From: Paenibacillus sp. HWE-109
GTDB taxonomy: Bacteria > Bacillota > Bacilli > Paenibacillales > NBRC-103111
Reading direction: 5' to 3'
DNA: 64,000 bases
Assembly (NCBI RefSeq): GCF_022163125.1
Contig: NZ_CP091881.1
Span: forward strand, 310,001 to 374,000
This document shows positions 17,517-25,646 of this stretch, piece by piece (positions within the stretch are counted from its first letter, which is position 1; the number at the start of each line of letters is the position of its first letter). The notes under the pieces were generated by a model. That model worked only from the letters and a program-made list of their open reading frames with translations. It did no database searches and was not told the origin of the DNA. A program made the translations under genes and the position numbers.

Positions 17517-18416
17517 ATGAAAACCTATTTGAATCTAAGAAAAACATGGCCGTTGCATGTGTTTCTATTACCATCCGTCATTTTACTAATCATCTTCAAT
17601 TATATTCCAATGGTTGGGTTTATGATCGGCTTTGAGGATTTCAAGCCTTGGCTGGGGGTTTTCAAGTCTCCATTTGTTGGGTTAAAGCATTTTAAATTTA
17701 TGTTCCATGATCCTACTGCGTTGCAAGTTATATGGAATACCTTATTTATTGCGATATTTAAAATTATAGCTGGTTCCATTGTTCCTTTTAGTTTTGCCTT
17801 ATTTCTCAATGAAGTACGGGTTGTTTTATATAAAAGAACAATTCAATCCCTTATTTATTTACCGCACTTTATTAATTGGGTAATTCTTGGCGGTATTTTA
17901 ACCGATATGTTGTCTACGAATGGCTTGATCAATCAATTTCTTGGATGGTTAGGCTTTGGAAACATCGCTTTCCTGCAAAGCGGGAACTGGTTTCGAACTA
18001 CGTTAGTCACAAGTGATGTCTGGAAAGAATTTGGTTTTGGAACCATTATCTACTTGGCGGCTATGGCAGGAATCAATCCGAATATGTATGAAGCTGCTGA
18101 CATTGATGGAGCTAATAATTGGCAAAAAGCGGTTCATATTACGATTCCAGCAGTCATTCCTATCGCTATTGTTATTGCGACATTATCACTGGGGAATATT
18201 CTAAATGCGGGGTTTGATCAAGTATTTAACATGTACAATCCATTGGTATATCCCAAAGGAGATATTATTGACACGTATGTTTATCGTGTAGGTCTTCAAC
18301 AAGGTTCGTTTAGTCTAGCTACTGCAGTAGGATTCTTTAAATCGATCATTGGGTTTATTTTAATTGCCACTACGTATAAACTAGCGTCCAAATATGCGAA
18401 TTACAAGATATTCTGA
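17517..18416 (+). CDS. Sugar ABC transporter permease (LplB-type)
   Basis: A 299-residue integral membrane permease with about six hydrophobic segments, starting after WPLHVFLLPSVILLIIFNYIP. The EAA loop that docks the ATPase is YEAADIDGANNWQKAVHITIP near residues 191-211. It pairs with the next permease to form the channel. The stretch before ATG 17517 reads TAGGAGATTATTTGA. It is part of the operon begun at 15680. Confidence 0.9.
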   Translation: MKTYLNLRKTWPLHVFLLPSVILLIIFNYIPMVGFMIGFEDFKPWLGVFKSPFVGLKHFKFMFHDPTALQVIWNTLFIAIFKIIAGSIVPFSFALFLNEVRVVLYKRTIQSLIYLPHFINWVILGGILTDMLSTNGLINQFLGWLGFGNIAFLQSGNWFRTTLVTSDVWKEFGFGTIIYLAAMAGINPNMYEAADIDGANNWQKAVHITIPAVIPIAIVIATLSLGNILNAGFDQVFNMYNPLVYPKGDIIDTYVYRVGLQQGSFSLATAVGFFKSIIGFILIATTYKLASKYANYKIF

Positions 18417-18429
18417 GAGGATATATGCT

Positions 18430-19308
18430 ATGCTCAAATCATCGTTTTCAAACAGACTGTTTCATATCACCAATAATTTTTTATTATCAATTATAGCATT
18501 TCTATGTATATTGCCGATGGTCCATGTTTTAGCTGTATCTCTAAGTTCGGATTATGCGACGACTTCTTATTTGGTTAAATTTTGGCCGGTTGGATTTAAT
18601 CTTGCTGCCTATAAGACGGCGTTGAATAGCAACAATTTCATTATTGCATTTAAAGTGAGTGTACTCAGGACAGGATTAGGCACGTTAATCACGATGTTCC
18701 TTACGATGCTAGCTGCCTATTCGATGTCGAAAGAGGATCGGTATTTTAAAGGGAGAACGTTTTACGCCTGGTTTTTCGTATTTACCATGTTGTTTCATGG
18801 TGGATTAATTCCCACTTATCTAGTCGTCCAAAAGTCAGGGTTGACCAACACGATATGGGCCTTGATCATACCTGTCGCAGTGAACGTCTTCAATGTTGTG
18901 CTAATGATGAATTTCTTTCGAGGAATCCCCAAAGAGCTGGAAGAAGCAGCTATGATAGACGGTGCTGGACATTTCCGTGTCTTGTTCAGGATATTTCTCC
19001 CAATATCATTGCCTTCTATAGCAACACTATCCTTATTTACCATGGTGTTTCATTGGAACTCTTGGTTCGATGGTATGATCTATATGAACAAAGCCGATCA
19101 ATTCCCGCTAGCTACATTTCTTCAAGCCTTAATTGCTGGATTTGATTATACCAAGATCGGTCTCAACCCGTCTGATTTGGAGGAACTATCGGAACGCTCG
19201 CTTAAATCGGCACTTATGTTCATTGGAATTTTTCCGATCTTGCTCGTTTATCCAGTGCTGCAAAGATATTTTGTGAAAGGAATGACGTTGGGATCTGTCA
19301 AAGAATAA
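18430..19308 (+). CDS. Sugar ABC transporter permease (LplC/YtcP-type)
   Basis: A 292-residue permease of the MalG-like class with six predicted membrane segments. The EAA loop LEEAAMIDGAGHFRVLFRI lies in the second half. ATG 18430 is chosen because AGAGGATA precedes it; the open frame begins earlier but would overlap the upstream permease. The partner is the gene at 17517. The C-terminus FVKGMTLGSVKE is typical for the family. Confidence 0.9.
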   Translation: MLKSSFSNRLFHITNNFLLSIIAFLCILPMVHVLAVSLSSDYATTSYLVKFWPVGFNLAAYKTALNSNNFIIAFKVSVLRTGLGTLITMFLTMLAAYSMSKEDRYFKGRTFYAWFFVFTMLFHGGLIPTYLVVQKSGLTNTIWALIIPVAVNVFNVVLMMNFFRGIPKELEEAAMIDGAGHFRVLFRIFLPISLPSIATLSLFTMVFHWNSWFDGMIYMNKADQFPLATFLQALIAGFDYTKIGLNPSDLEELSERSLKSALMFIGIFPILLVYPVLQRYFVKGMTLGSVKE

Positions 19309-19313
19309 GCCAA

Positions 19314-20503
19314 ATTGCTACCTTTTCAAACCGAGAGCAGTTGGTACGAAGCCTGAGGGAGTAGTAGTCATTCTAATTGACGGCTCCAAGCTACTCAGTG
19401 CCCTCCAGAACGTTCAATTGTTCAATGGAGGCGAGGTGCTGGTTTTGAATAAAGAGAACCAAATTCTTTTATCCACCTTGGAAACGAATCAGCATCCGGT
19501 ATTAACGAATCGGGTTCTTTCTGAAGATCAAGGCTTCTTCCATGAAACCCTCAAAGCTGACTCGGCTGATCGATTACATGAGGGGAGTAACGAATTTCAA
19601 TTTATACAGCACATGATCTCCAACACCGTAAATGAAAAGGAACAAGTAAAAGTTCGTCTCAAGCAGCAGAATTATTTGCTGCGATCTAATTTTATGAACA
19701 GGTTATTAAAAGGCAGGTTAGACAACCAAATCCCGATAGAGGATGCGCTGCCTGCTTTCGAGATGCACTTTGACAGTGAACATTATGCCGTTCTTTTATT
19801 TTATGTAGAAGCAAACGAGCTGTTTTTTTCGAGTATAGATGGAAAGAGTGAGAATGAAAAGTCTAGACTGCTTCAGTTTATAGTGGCAAATGTTGTTGAG
19901 GAAATCATAAACGCAAGGCATATTGGATATATGACGGAGATCGATGACATGCTCGCCTGCATCATCAATTTCCGTGACACAGAGCAGGCAGGCGGCTTGA
20001 CCGAACTGCGTCAGATGGCAGGTGAAGCGCAGCAATTTTTGAAAAATAAATTTAAAATCGAACTTACGGTTTCAATCAGCAACATTCACACGTCCATTGT
20101 CAATCTGTCGATTGCCTACAAAGAGTCCGTTGACGCGATGGAATATAAGCTTATTATGGGCAGAAAAGAAATTATTTCTTTCAATGAAATTCAAAATGAA
20201 GCGCTGGGCGAAATCCCTCCAGATTATCAGGACGCAGATATGAATATCTCCATGATTGGTTCACGATTTGATATGAAATCAATCTATTTATCCAAATTAT
20301 TCAGAGAGCAAACAGGAGAAGGGCTTCGATTACATGAATAAAGTTCGTATTGTGAAAGCAAAGGAATTGATTGAGAGTCAGAACAACACCCTAAATGAGA
20401 TATCAAGTCTCGTCGGTTTCAGCGATGTCAACGCATTGATCCGGATATTTTAAAAATATGAGGGAGTTACGCCTGGCAAATATAAAGAAATGTATTTAAA
20501 ATG
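19314..20503 (+). pseudogene. Decayed Cache-AraC sensor regulator
   Basis: Remnants of a membrane-anchored AraC-type regulator of the kind that normally controls LplABC operons. A fragment reading LPFQTESSWYEA is followed by a frameshift into EGVVVILIDGSKLL, the end of a Cache sensor domain. The second membrane helix is missing. The cytoplasmic linker and central region follow (about 19418-20220), then an internal deletion joins directly to the helix-turn-helix (DADMNISMIGSRFDMKSIYL). A +1 frameshift near 20325 moves reading to the frame MNKVRIVKAKELIES. Finally an in-frame TAA (about 20451) replaces a Lys codon before KYEGVTPGKYKEMYLK. The N-terminal part is absent. At least two frameshifts, one nonsense change and two deletions show it is not functional. 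Confidence 0.85.
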
Positions 20504-20510
20504 ACCGAAG

Positions 20511-20545
20511 AAGGCTGCTGCAAAGCAGTCTTTTCTTATTTTTGC
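20511..20545 (+). terminator. Hairpin terminator
   Basis: A nine-base stem with wobble pairs (20511-20519 with 20524-20532) followed by a T-rich tract, after the end of the decayed regulator. Confidence 0.65.
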
Positions 20546-20555
20546 CTCCAAGAAC

Positions 20556-20989
20556 ATCTAAGGAACTGTATGATGCTTATAGACGGTAAAATAGCTGCTT
20601 TGAAGATTTAATGTACTGGATTGGCGCTATCGAGCACATGATAGGTGGAATTGTGATCATTTGGGTGAAATAGAGCATCTGGGATTCGTTAGATTTTCAG
20701 AAGGCGCGATTTTGATCGAATAGAGGGTATTGAGTTCGTAAGGGGACTTGGACTAGCCTTAAGGTTCATTGTAAAAACGGAGTTACTACAGCTGCCTCGT
20801 GTGGGAGAGAACTACAGTACGCTATTATAGCCAAAGGTGGCATTATCGCGAGGGTGAGGGAACTGCAGGGCGCTATTTTGCTGTTTCACGAGAAATTCGG
20901 CGCTTTTCGTGGAAATAAGAGCCTGTAGTTCCGCTCTGACCCTCGCATCCCCAATATTCGCCCAAATAGCGTCCCAGAGTTCCCCTCAC
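20556..20989. repeat. Interspersed repeat island A
   Basis: The 580-base gap before 21085 is filled by short related units in both orientations. Forward units are at about 20556-20586, 20607-20635, 20805-20833 and 20848-20883. Inverted units are at about 20669-20697, 20719-20743, 20914-20947 and 20963-20989. The common plan is a GAACT-like word, about six variable bases, then a GCGCTATT-like word. The right half (20790-20990) matches the island at 54444-54681, and the left half matches 42349-42537. No gene is supported here. Confidence 0.75.
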
Positions 20990-21084
20990 TAATTTTTTTG
21001 CCTTTTGCTACTAAGAGCCTGATCTCTCTGAGCCGAAACCGTTTAGTGTGTGCTTTCTTATGGCATAAGCAAGACATTTACTCC

Positions 21085-22662
21085 CTAGAAAGTACTAGCT
21101 TTGCTCGTATCTGGACACCAGCGAGATGATCGGTAATAGCGGATCAAGATGTCTACTGCTTCCGCAGTTCGCAGATGGGTGAGTGCTTCCACTGCATAAG
21201 CTCTGACGTAACGGTCTTGGCTATGAAGAGCTTCAGCCAAGGAACTGACAGCTTCCCTGACATCCCCGACATGCCCGGTACGAAGTAGCGATAGTGCCGC
21301 AGTATATCCAATCTTATTCGTAATGTAACGCTGAGAGACTGCATAAGACGTTTTCGCTGTTTGATTGCTGGAATCTGAATCATCGTTAGTTTCACTTCTT
21401 AATGAATCCTTTAGAACTTTAGCTAATGCCAGAACAATGGATTCATCAGCATTTTTCATCATACCTAGTGCTTCGACTGCATTTCGGCGAACCCATTCAC
21501 TCTCATCTTGTAAACTTGAGATTAGCGCGGAAGTAACTTCACCTGCGGAAGATCCAATCATTCCAAGTACGAATGCTGCTAATGCCCTGCGCTTCTCGTC
21601 TGTATGCTTCATAACACGAAGCAGCTCGGGAATTGCCTCATCGCCAGCTGCTTGCAATCCATATGCTGCTCGTTCAGCAATAAGGGTTGAGCCCTCAGTA
21701 AGATGGCTGATTAGGGTGCTAATACCTTGTATTTCAAGGTGTCCAAGCGCATAGGCTGCATTCAAAGCCGTGGTTTCCACCGGATCATTTAATAGAACAC
21801 CAAGCGAAGGAGCGCAAGAAGAAGCTGTTGCTCCTATCTGGCCCAATTCGTCAGCAGCCCGGCCGCGAACGGTAGGGTCTTCAGACTCAAGGTTGATCTG
21901 TAATGACAACAATCGCTTCTCGCTCGTACTGTTGTTAACTTGCTTTATTAGCCGTTCACCGCGAAGCCAGTCCCAGACGTCCTGCCATAAATTTAAGTGG
22001 GCAGCAGGTGTTCCTTCTGGCACAATCATCTCCTTGCTTTGATGATTCCAGGTCGGAATCTCCGGTGCATGCAATCTTAGGAATTGAAACTTAAGCATAT
22101 AACGATCTAGTGGTGATACATTAAGCGAAGCTCTATGCCACAAATCGAAATGTACGAGCACCATCGTACCTGCCTTACCTGTGGGCAACAGGGTTTCGCC
22201 CTGTTCGTCGATAAATTTTTCGTAATATTGGGTGCCAGGCATGATCGCAGTTGGACCTAAATCTTCTGTTATATCGTGGGTGTAATAGAAGATCATTGCC
22301 CACCATGGACGGTGGCTCCGCATGGAAGACCAATAGCCGTCTTTGTGCCATTGTCCGCCACCAGGAGTCGCATTTCCAGGTTGATTGTAATGACAGTGGC
22401 GATGAGGATGCATGTAATAGTCAGGACCTAATACACTGCTTAAGGCTCCGTTGACGGTCGGCGTATCGAACAGCTGTTGAATATCTGGGACACGTGGGAG
22501 AATGTTGTTTCCTGGATTTCCTTCATTGTGCATAACGTGATTAATCTGGTTCATAATGCTTTGATGAAGCTGATTAGGTAATTCGTTCCGAAGAACAAGA
22601 TAGCCTTTCGTAATAAATTGCATCATTTGTTCATCCGTCAACAAGTAATTGGATTCTGTCAT
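21085..22662 (-). CDS. PhyH-type dioxygenase fused to HEAT repeats
   Basis: A 525-residue fusion. Residues 1-240 are a phytanoyl-CoA dioxygenase-like Fe(II)/2-oxoglutarate domain: the HxD pair is His106-x-Asp108 in QWHKDGYW and the distal His is His176 in DLWHRASLN. Residues about 260-515 contain five to six HEAT-like helical repeats (for example VRGRAADELGQIG and ALAAFVLGMIG), usually a protein-binding scaffold. AGGAGGA precedes ATG 22662. It is divergent from the AraC regulator at 22802, its probable controller. The substrate is unknown; PhyH proteins beside AraC genes are often catabolic or secondary-metabolic oxygenases. Confidence 0.85.
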   Translation of the reverse strand: MTESNYLLTDEQMMQFITKGYLVLRNELPNQLHQSIMNQINHVMHNEGNPGNNILPRVPDIQQLFDTPTVNGALSSVLGPDYYMHPHRHCHYNQPGNATPGGGQWHKDGYWSSMRSHRPWWAMIFYYTHDITEDLGPTAIMPGTQYYEKFIDEQGETLLPTGKAGTMVLVHFDLWHRASLNVSPLDRYMLKFQFLRLHAPEIPTWNHQSKEMIVPEGTPAAHLNLWQDVWDWLRGERLIKQVNNSTSEKRLLSLQINLESEDPTVRGRAADELGQIGATASSCAPSLGVLLNDPVETTALNAAYALGHLEIQGISTLISHLTEGSTLIAERAAYGLQAAGDEAIPELLRVMKHTDEKRRALAAFVLGMIGSSAGEVTSALISSLQDESEWVRRNAVEALGMMKNADESIVLALAKVLKDSLRSETNDDSDSSNQTAKTSYAVSQRYITNKIGYTAALSLLRTGHVGDVREAVSSLAEALHSQDRYVRAYAVEALTHLRTAEAVDILIRYYRSSRWCPDTSKASTF

Positions 22663-22734
22663 CCTAAATCCTCCTAGGAAATGTCGTCTTCACTTAGATA
22701 TACTACAAGGTTTGCATTATTTTGTATTTGCAAA

Positions 22735-22760
22735 ATCGTCAAAAATTTGTACAATCGTCA
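22735..22760. promoter_or_regulatory. Direct repeat, putative AraC-regulator operator
   Basis: ATCGTCA occurs at 22735-22741 and again at 22754-22760, 19 bases apart on the same helical face. This is the usual spacing for AraC-family half-sites. The repeat lies between the divergent dioxygenase and AraC genes and overlaps a possible -35 (TTGACG, leftward) of the dioxygenase gene. Confidence 0.55.
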
Positions 22761-22801
22761 TATCAATTGTTTATAGATGGAGTCGTTAGGTGGTGTGGTT
22801 A

Positions 22802-23677
22802 ATGGTGTTGGATTTCGCTGAATTTCATCCTTATGTGTACTATGCAACCAGATATCCGTTCTCAAAGGCTCAGACTAGCAACAATCGGATTTGTTACACG
22901 TCCTCCTTATATTTGATAAGCGAAGGCAGAGGTGTCATTCAAACTGGTGGTCGTACTTATGAAACAACAGCAGGTTCTCTTGTGTTCATTCCTGCTGGCC
23001 AGCCCCATCATTGGGTTGCCGACAGCTTAGATCCAATGGTTCACATTTGCTGTTATTTCGATTGGTCCTATGTAGCTCGTCGAGTCGATTTCGCCGATCC
23101 GAGCCGAATTTGTTATGATGTTAACGCGCTGGAGCCATCATTGATTGGCCCCATTTTTCCATATTCTTTACCCGAGTATTTGAAAGTAGAGAAACTGCAA
23201 ATATGGATGGATTTTTTCGAGAAATTTTATACGGATAATTGCTATACGAACGAGAGGACTTATATTCGTAATTTAAGGATTCAAAGCAGTTTCCAGCAGT
23301 TTATCGAGTTTTTTCTAACTTTTGCCCTGAAAGAGGAGCATATCCCTAATCTCCGCATGTCCAAGTTGCTTGATCGATTGGATCAGGATCTGGTACTTGG
23401 CAATCCACAACCGTTGGAAACGTATTACAAAGAATTAGGTATAAGCCGAGGTTATTTTTTTGATTTGTTCAAACAAGTAACGGGAGTTCCGCCTACCCAA
23501 TATGTCATTCAATTCAGGATTAACCGCGCGAAAGAGGACCTCCTCTTCACAAACCTGAATATCACTGAAATCGCTGAAAAACACGGTTTTTCATCTATCC
23601 ATTATTTTTCGAAGCTATTCCGCAAGTTACACGGTCGCTCACCACGGGAGTACCGGGAGGAGAAGAATTACATGTAG
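22802..23677 (+). CDS. AraC-family transcriptional regulator with cupin sensor domain
   Basis: A 291-residue cytoplasmic regulator. The N-terminal half is a cupin-type ligand-binding domain (GRGVIQTGGRTYETTAGSLV; IPAGQPHHWVAD). The C-terminal 100 residues are a double helix-turn-helix of the AraC type (ELGISRGYFFDLFKQVTGVP; NITEIAEKHGFSSIHYFSKL), ending with the HGRSPREYR signature. AGGTGG stands before ATG 22802; the frame extends four codons upstream through GTG codons without a better site. It probably activates the divergent PhyH-HEAT gene in response to a small molecule. Confidence 0.9.
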   Translation: MVLDFAEFHPYVYYATRYPFSKAQTSNNRICYTSSLYLISEGRGVIQTGGRTYETTAGSLVFIPAGQPHHWVADSLDPMVHICCYFDWSYVARRVDFADPSRICYDVNALEPSLIGPIFPYSLPEYLKVEKLQIWMDFFEKFYTDNCYTNERTYIRNLRIQSSFQQFIEFFLTFALKEEHIPNLRMSKLLDRLDQDLVLGNPQPLETYYKELGISRGYFFDLFKQVTGVPPTQYVIQFRINRAKEDLLFTNLNITEIAEKHGFSSIHYFSKLFRKLHGRSPREYREEKNYM

Positions 23678-23804
23678 TATCCTATAAAAAAAGCAGGATA
23701 CAAATTTTCATTATTTTGGATAATAATCGGGAATTAGGTCATTCTAATGCTTATCGTCCATAATGCGACGAATGATGCTGATGACGGGGAGTGAACGTAA
23801 ACTC

Positions 23805-24602
23805 ATGTTTCAAGGCAAAAAAAAGCATATCTGGATCTTATGCATTTGTATCGCCTTGTTCTGCTCATCCACAACGACTGCTTTTGCTTATGGCAAAGGA
23901 GCTAAGGGACCGGATGTGTATGCGGTTCAGGGGATGCTGAAGTCACTTGGCTACTATGGTGGTCCTATTACGGGCTACTATGGAAACCAAACACAAGCGG
24001 GTGTCAAAGCTTTCCAAAGCAGATATGGTCTTCCGGTAACAGGTGATGTAGATGATCAAACCTTGCAGTCCATCCTATGGGCATACGGGAATCTGAAAAT
24101 ACCGAAAAAGACGCCGTCCACGCCGACGCCTACACCAGTACCGATATCTCCGACGCCAACTCCGGTACCGATATCGCCAACCCCGACCCCAGTTCCTCAG
24201 GTTCCATCGGAGACAGGCTTGACGGTTGAGGAGCAGCAAATGCTTGATTTGGTGAATAAAGAACGAGCAGCCGTGGGACTTTCTCCACTTCTAGCGGATG
24301 CGGCGCTGATCAAAACGGCAAGGCTCAAAAGTCAGGATATGGTTGATAACAAATATTTCTCCCATGATTCACCAACGTATGGATCGCCATTCGATATGAT
24401 GGAGAAATTCGGTATAACGTATAATGCCGCTGGCGAAAATATCGCTTGTAATCAAAGCGTACAAGCAGCGCACGAAGCCCTGATGAATTCACCTGGCCAC
24501 AAAGCGAATATTCTAAGCAAAGATTATACGCATATTGGCATTGGTATCGTTAATGGGGGACCCTGCGGCAAGATGTTTACGCAGCAGTTTATTGGGAAAT
24601 AA
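23805..24602 (+). CDS. Secreted CAP-domain protein with peptidoglycan-binding domain
   Basis: A 265-residue secreted protein. A signal peptide (KKKHIWILCICIALFCS, cleaved near AFA-YG) is followed by a PG_binding_1 domain (VQGMLKSLGYYGGPITGYYG), a Pro/Thr linker of near-identical PTPTPVPIS repeats, and a CAP/SCP domain of the YkwD type (NKERAAVGLSPLLAD; KYFSHDSPTYGSPFDMM; AAGENIACN; SPGHKANIL). The His and Glu cavity residues are present. ATG 23805 has GGGGAGTGA upstream; earlier ATGs in frame would lengthen the signal peptide. It acts at or in the cell wall; the CAP activity in bacteria is unclear. Confidence 0.9.
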   Translation: MFQGKKKHIWILCICIALFCSSTTTAFAYGKGAKGPDVYAVQGMLKSLGYYGGPITGYYGNQTQAGVKAFQSRYGLPVTGDVDDQTLQSILWAYGNLKIPKKTPSTPTPTPVPISPTPTPVPISPTPTPVPQVPSETGLTVEEQQMLDLVNKERAAVGLSPLLADAALIKTARLKSQDMVDNKYFSHDSPTYGSPFDMMEKFGITYNAAGENIACNQSVQAAHEALMNSPGHKANILSKDYTHIGIGIVNGGPCGKMFTQQFIGK

Positions 24603-24615
24603 CGACAGGCCTGTT

Positions 24616-24650
24616 AGCCTCTGCCCGAATGATGGGTGGAGGCTTTTTTA
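24616..24650 (+). terminator. Rho-independent terminator
   Basis: AGCCTC (24616-24621) pairs with GAGGCT (24639-24644), with an inner CCC/GGG pairing, followed by a T run. It ends the CAP-protein transcript. Confidence 0.85.
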
Positions 24651-24764
24651 TGCGGAAAATTCAGCATGTTAGGGAACAGGGACCCTTTATTTCAAGAGAT
24701 TGGCTAGGCAGATAGCCAGGCAGTTCGCACTCGCCGCGGAAAGCTCGCGGCGCACTCGTAAATT

Positions 24765-24785
24765 TGACAATGAGAATCATTGTCA
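24765..24785. promoter_or_regulatory. Fur box
   Basis: A perfect 9-bp inverted repeat, TGACAATGA / TCATTGTCA around GAA, fits the Fur consensus TGATAATnATTATCA. It lies 196 bases upstream of the nitroreductase gene. The rest of the 24,650-24,980 gap holds a GC-rich hairpin (24732-24752) and one short open frame. Confidence 0.75.
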
Positions 24786-24792
24786 ATTATGA

Positions 24793-24927
24793 TTGGAGCA
24801 TACGTATCAGAGTTGCAAGGATGTGGCTGTATGGCCTATGCCCGGGATGGGCTTGCTGCTGTACAATGCCACGATGCATGACAGCCTAACAGACGAGACG
24901 GTTTACCATTTATTGTCCCAATCATGA
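24793..24927 (+). other. Short open frame downstream of the Fur box
   Basis: A 44-codon frame from TTG 24793, containing MPGMGLLLYNATMHDSL. It begins eight bases after the Fur box and lacks a good ribosome binding site. The composition is protein-like but no family is recognised. It could be a remnant of an iron-regulated gene or chance. Confidence 0.2.
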
Positions 24928-24980
24928 CTGTATTCTCATGGCGGAGTAATCTAGAAGACTAGATCGGAGGAAACATAAAC

Positions 24981-25541
24981 ATGGAGCTAACAAAACTTAT
25001 CAAAGAACGACGTTCCGTACACCAATTCGATTATAAATCTGTTCCGTTGGAAGTGGTGTCCGAACTTCTGGATACGGCCGTTTGGGTACCTAATCACCGG
25101 ATGACGCAGCCGTGGCGCTTTGTCATCATCCAAGGTGAGGGGCGCCAGAAACTGGCCGATATTGTGCGCAAGTTCAGAGAAGCCAATGAGCCCGATCCTG
25201 TGAAGGCCAAGGAAATTGGCCAAAAGCTATTCGACAAGTTCATGTCTGTGCCTATGTTCATTGCCGTTGTCCTGCAAGTGAATGCGAATCCAGCTATAGC
25301 GGAAGAAGATTATGCCTCGGCTAGCTGTGTCATTCACAATTTCAGCTTGCTTGCATGGGAGCAAGGAATTGGCATGGTGTGGGAGACGTATCCATTGCTG
25401 CGGTTAGATGCTTTCCGTGAAGCTTTCGGTGTAAAGCCGGATGAACGGATAATTGCCAGCATGCATGTAGGTTATCCAGGGAAAATTCCACCCGCGCAGC
25501 AGCGCATACCGGCTAGTGAACGCTTGACGGTGTTGGAATAA
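24981..25541 (+). CDS. Nitroreductase-family oxidoreductase (YdjA-like)
   Basis: A 186-residue FMN-dependent NAD(P)H oxidoreductase of the nitroreductase family. The N-terminal FMN-binding signature is IKERRSVHQFDYKSVP, WVPNHRMTQPWRFVIIQG follows, and the C-terminal GMVWETYPLL and HVGYPGKIPPAQQR segments are as in YdjA-type enzymes. AGATCGGAGGAAAC precedes ATG 24981. The Fur box upstream suggests iron-dependent expression, which would fit a flavin reductase role in iron release, but this is inference. It ends at a strong terminator. Confidence 0.85.
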   Translation: MELTKLIKERRSVHQFDYKSVPLEVVSELLDTAVWVPNHRMTQPWRFVIIQGEGRQKLADIVRKFREANEPDPVKAKEIGQKLFDKFMSVPMFIAVVLQVNANPAIAEEDYASASCVIHNFSLLAWEQGIGMVWETYPLLRLDAFREAFGVKPDERIIASMHVGYPGKIPPAQQRIPASERLTVLE

Positions 25542-25555
25542 GGTCTCTAATGGAA

Positions 25556-25600
25556 AGAACCTTCAAGACCACGAAAAGTGGCATTGAGGGTTCTTTTTTA
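25556..25600. terminator. Rho-independent terminator
   Basis: AAGAACC and GGTTCTT (25556-25562 with 25589-25595) plus an inner CCAC/GTGG pairing, followed by a T run. It lies between the convergent nitroreductase and GGDEF-EAL genes. Confidence 0.85.
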
Positions 25601-25646
25601 CTCAAATTTATTTGTTTTGGGTTGATTCAGGAGTCACACCAACTGC

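Noticed and set aside
20261..20503. Reading the broken regulator as two separate small genes
   Set aside because: Both parts align to one AraC-type protein and neither has its own start signals; frameshifts and a stop explain the split.
23677..23701. Terminator after the AraC gene
   Set aside because: A 7-bp stem is present but no T run follows, so it is not listed as a feature.
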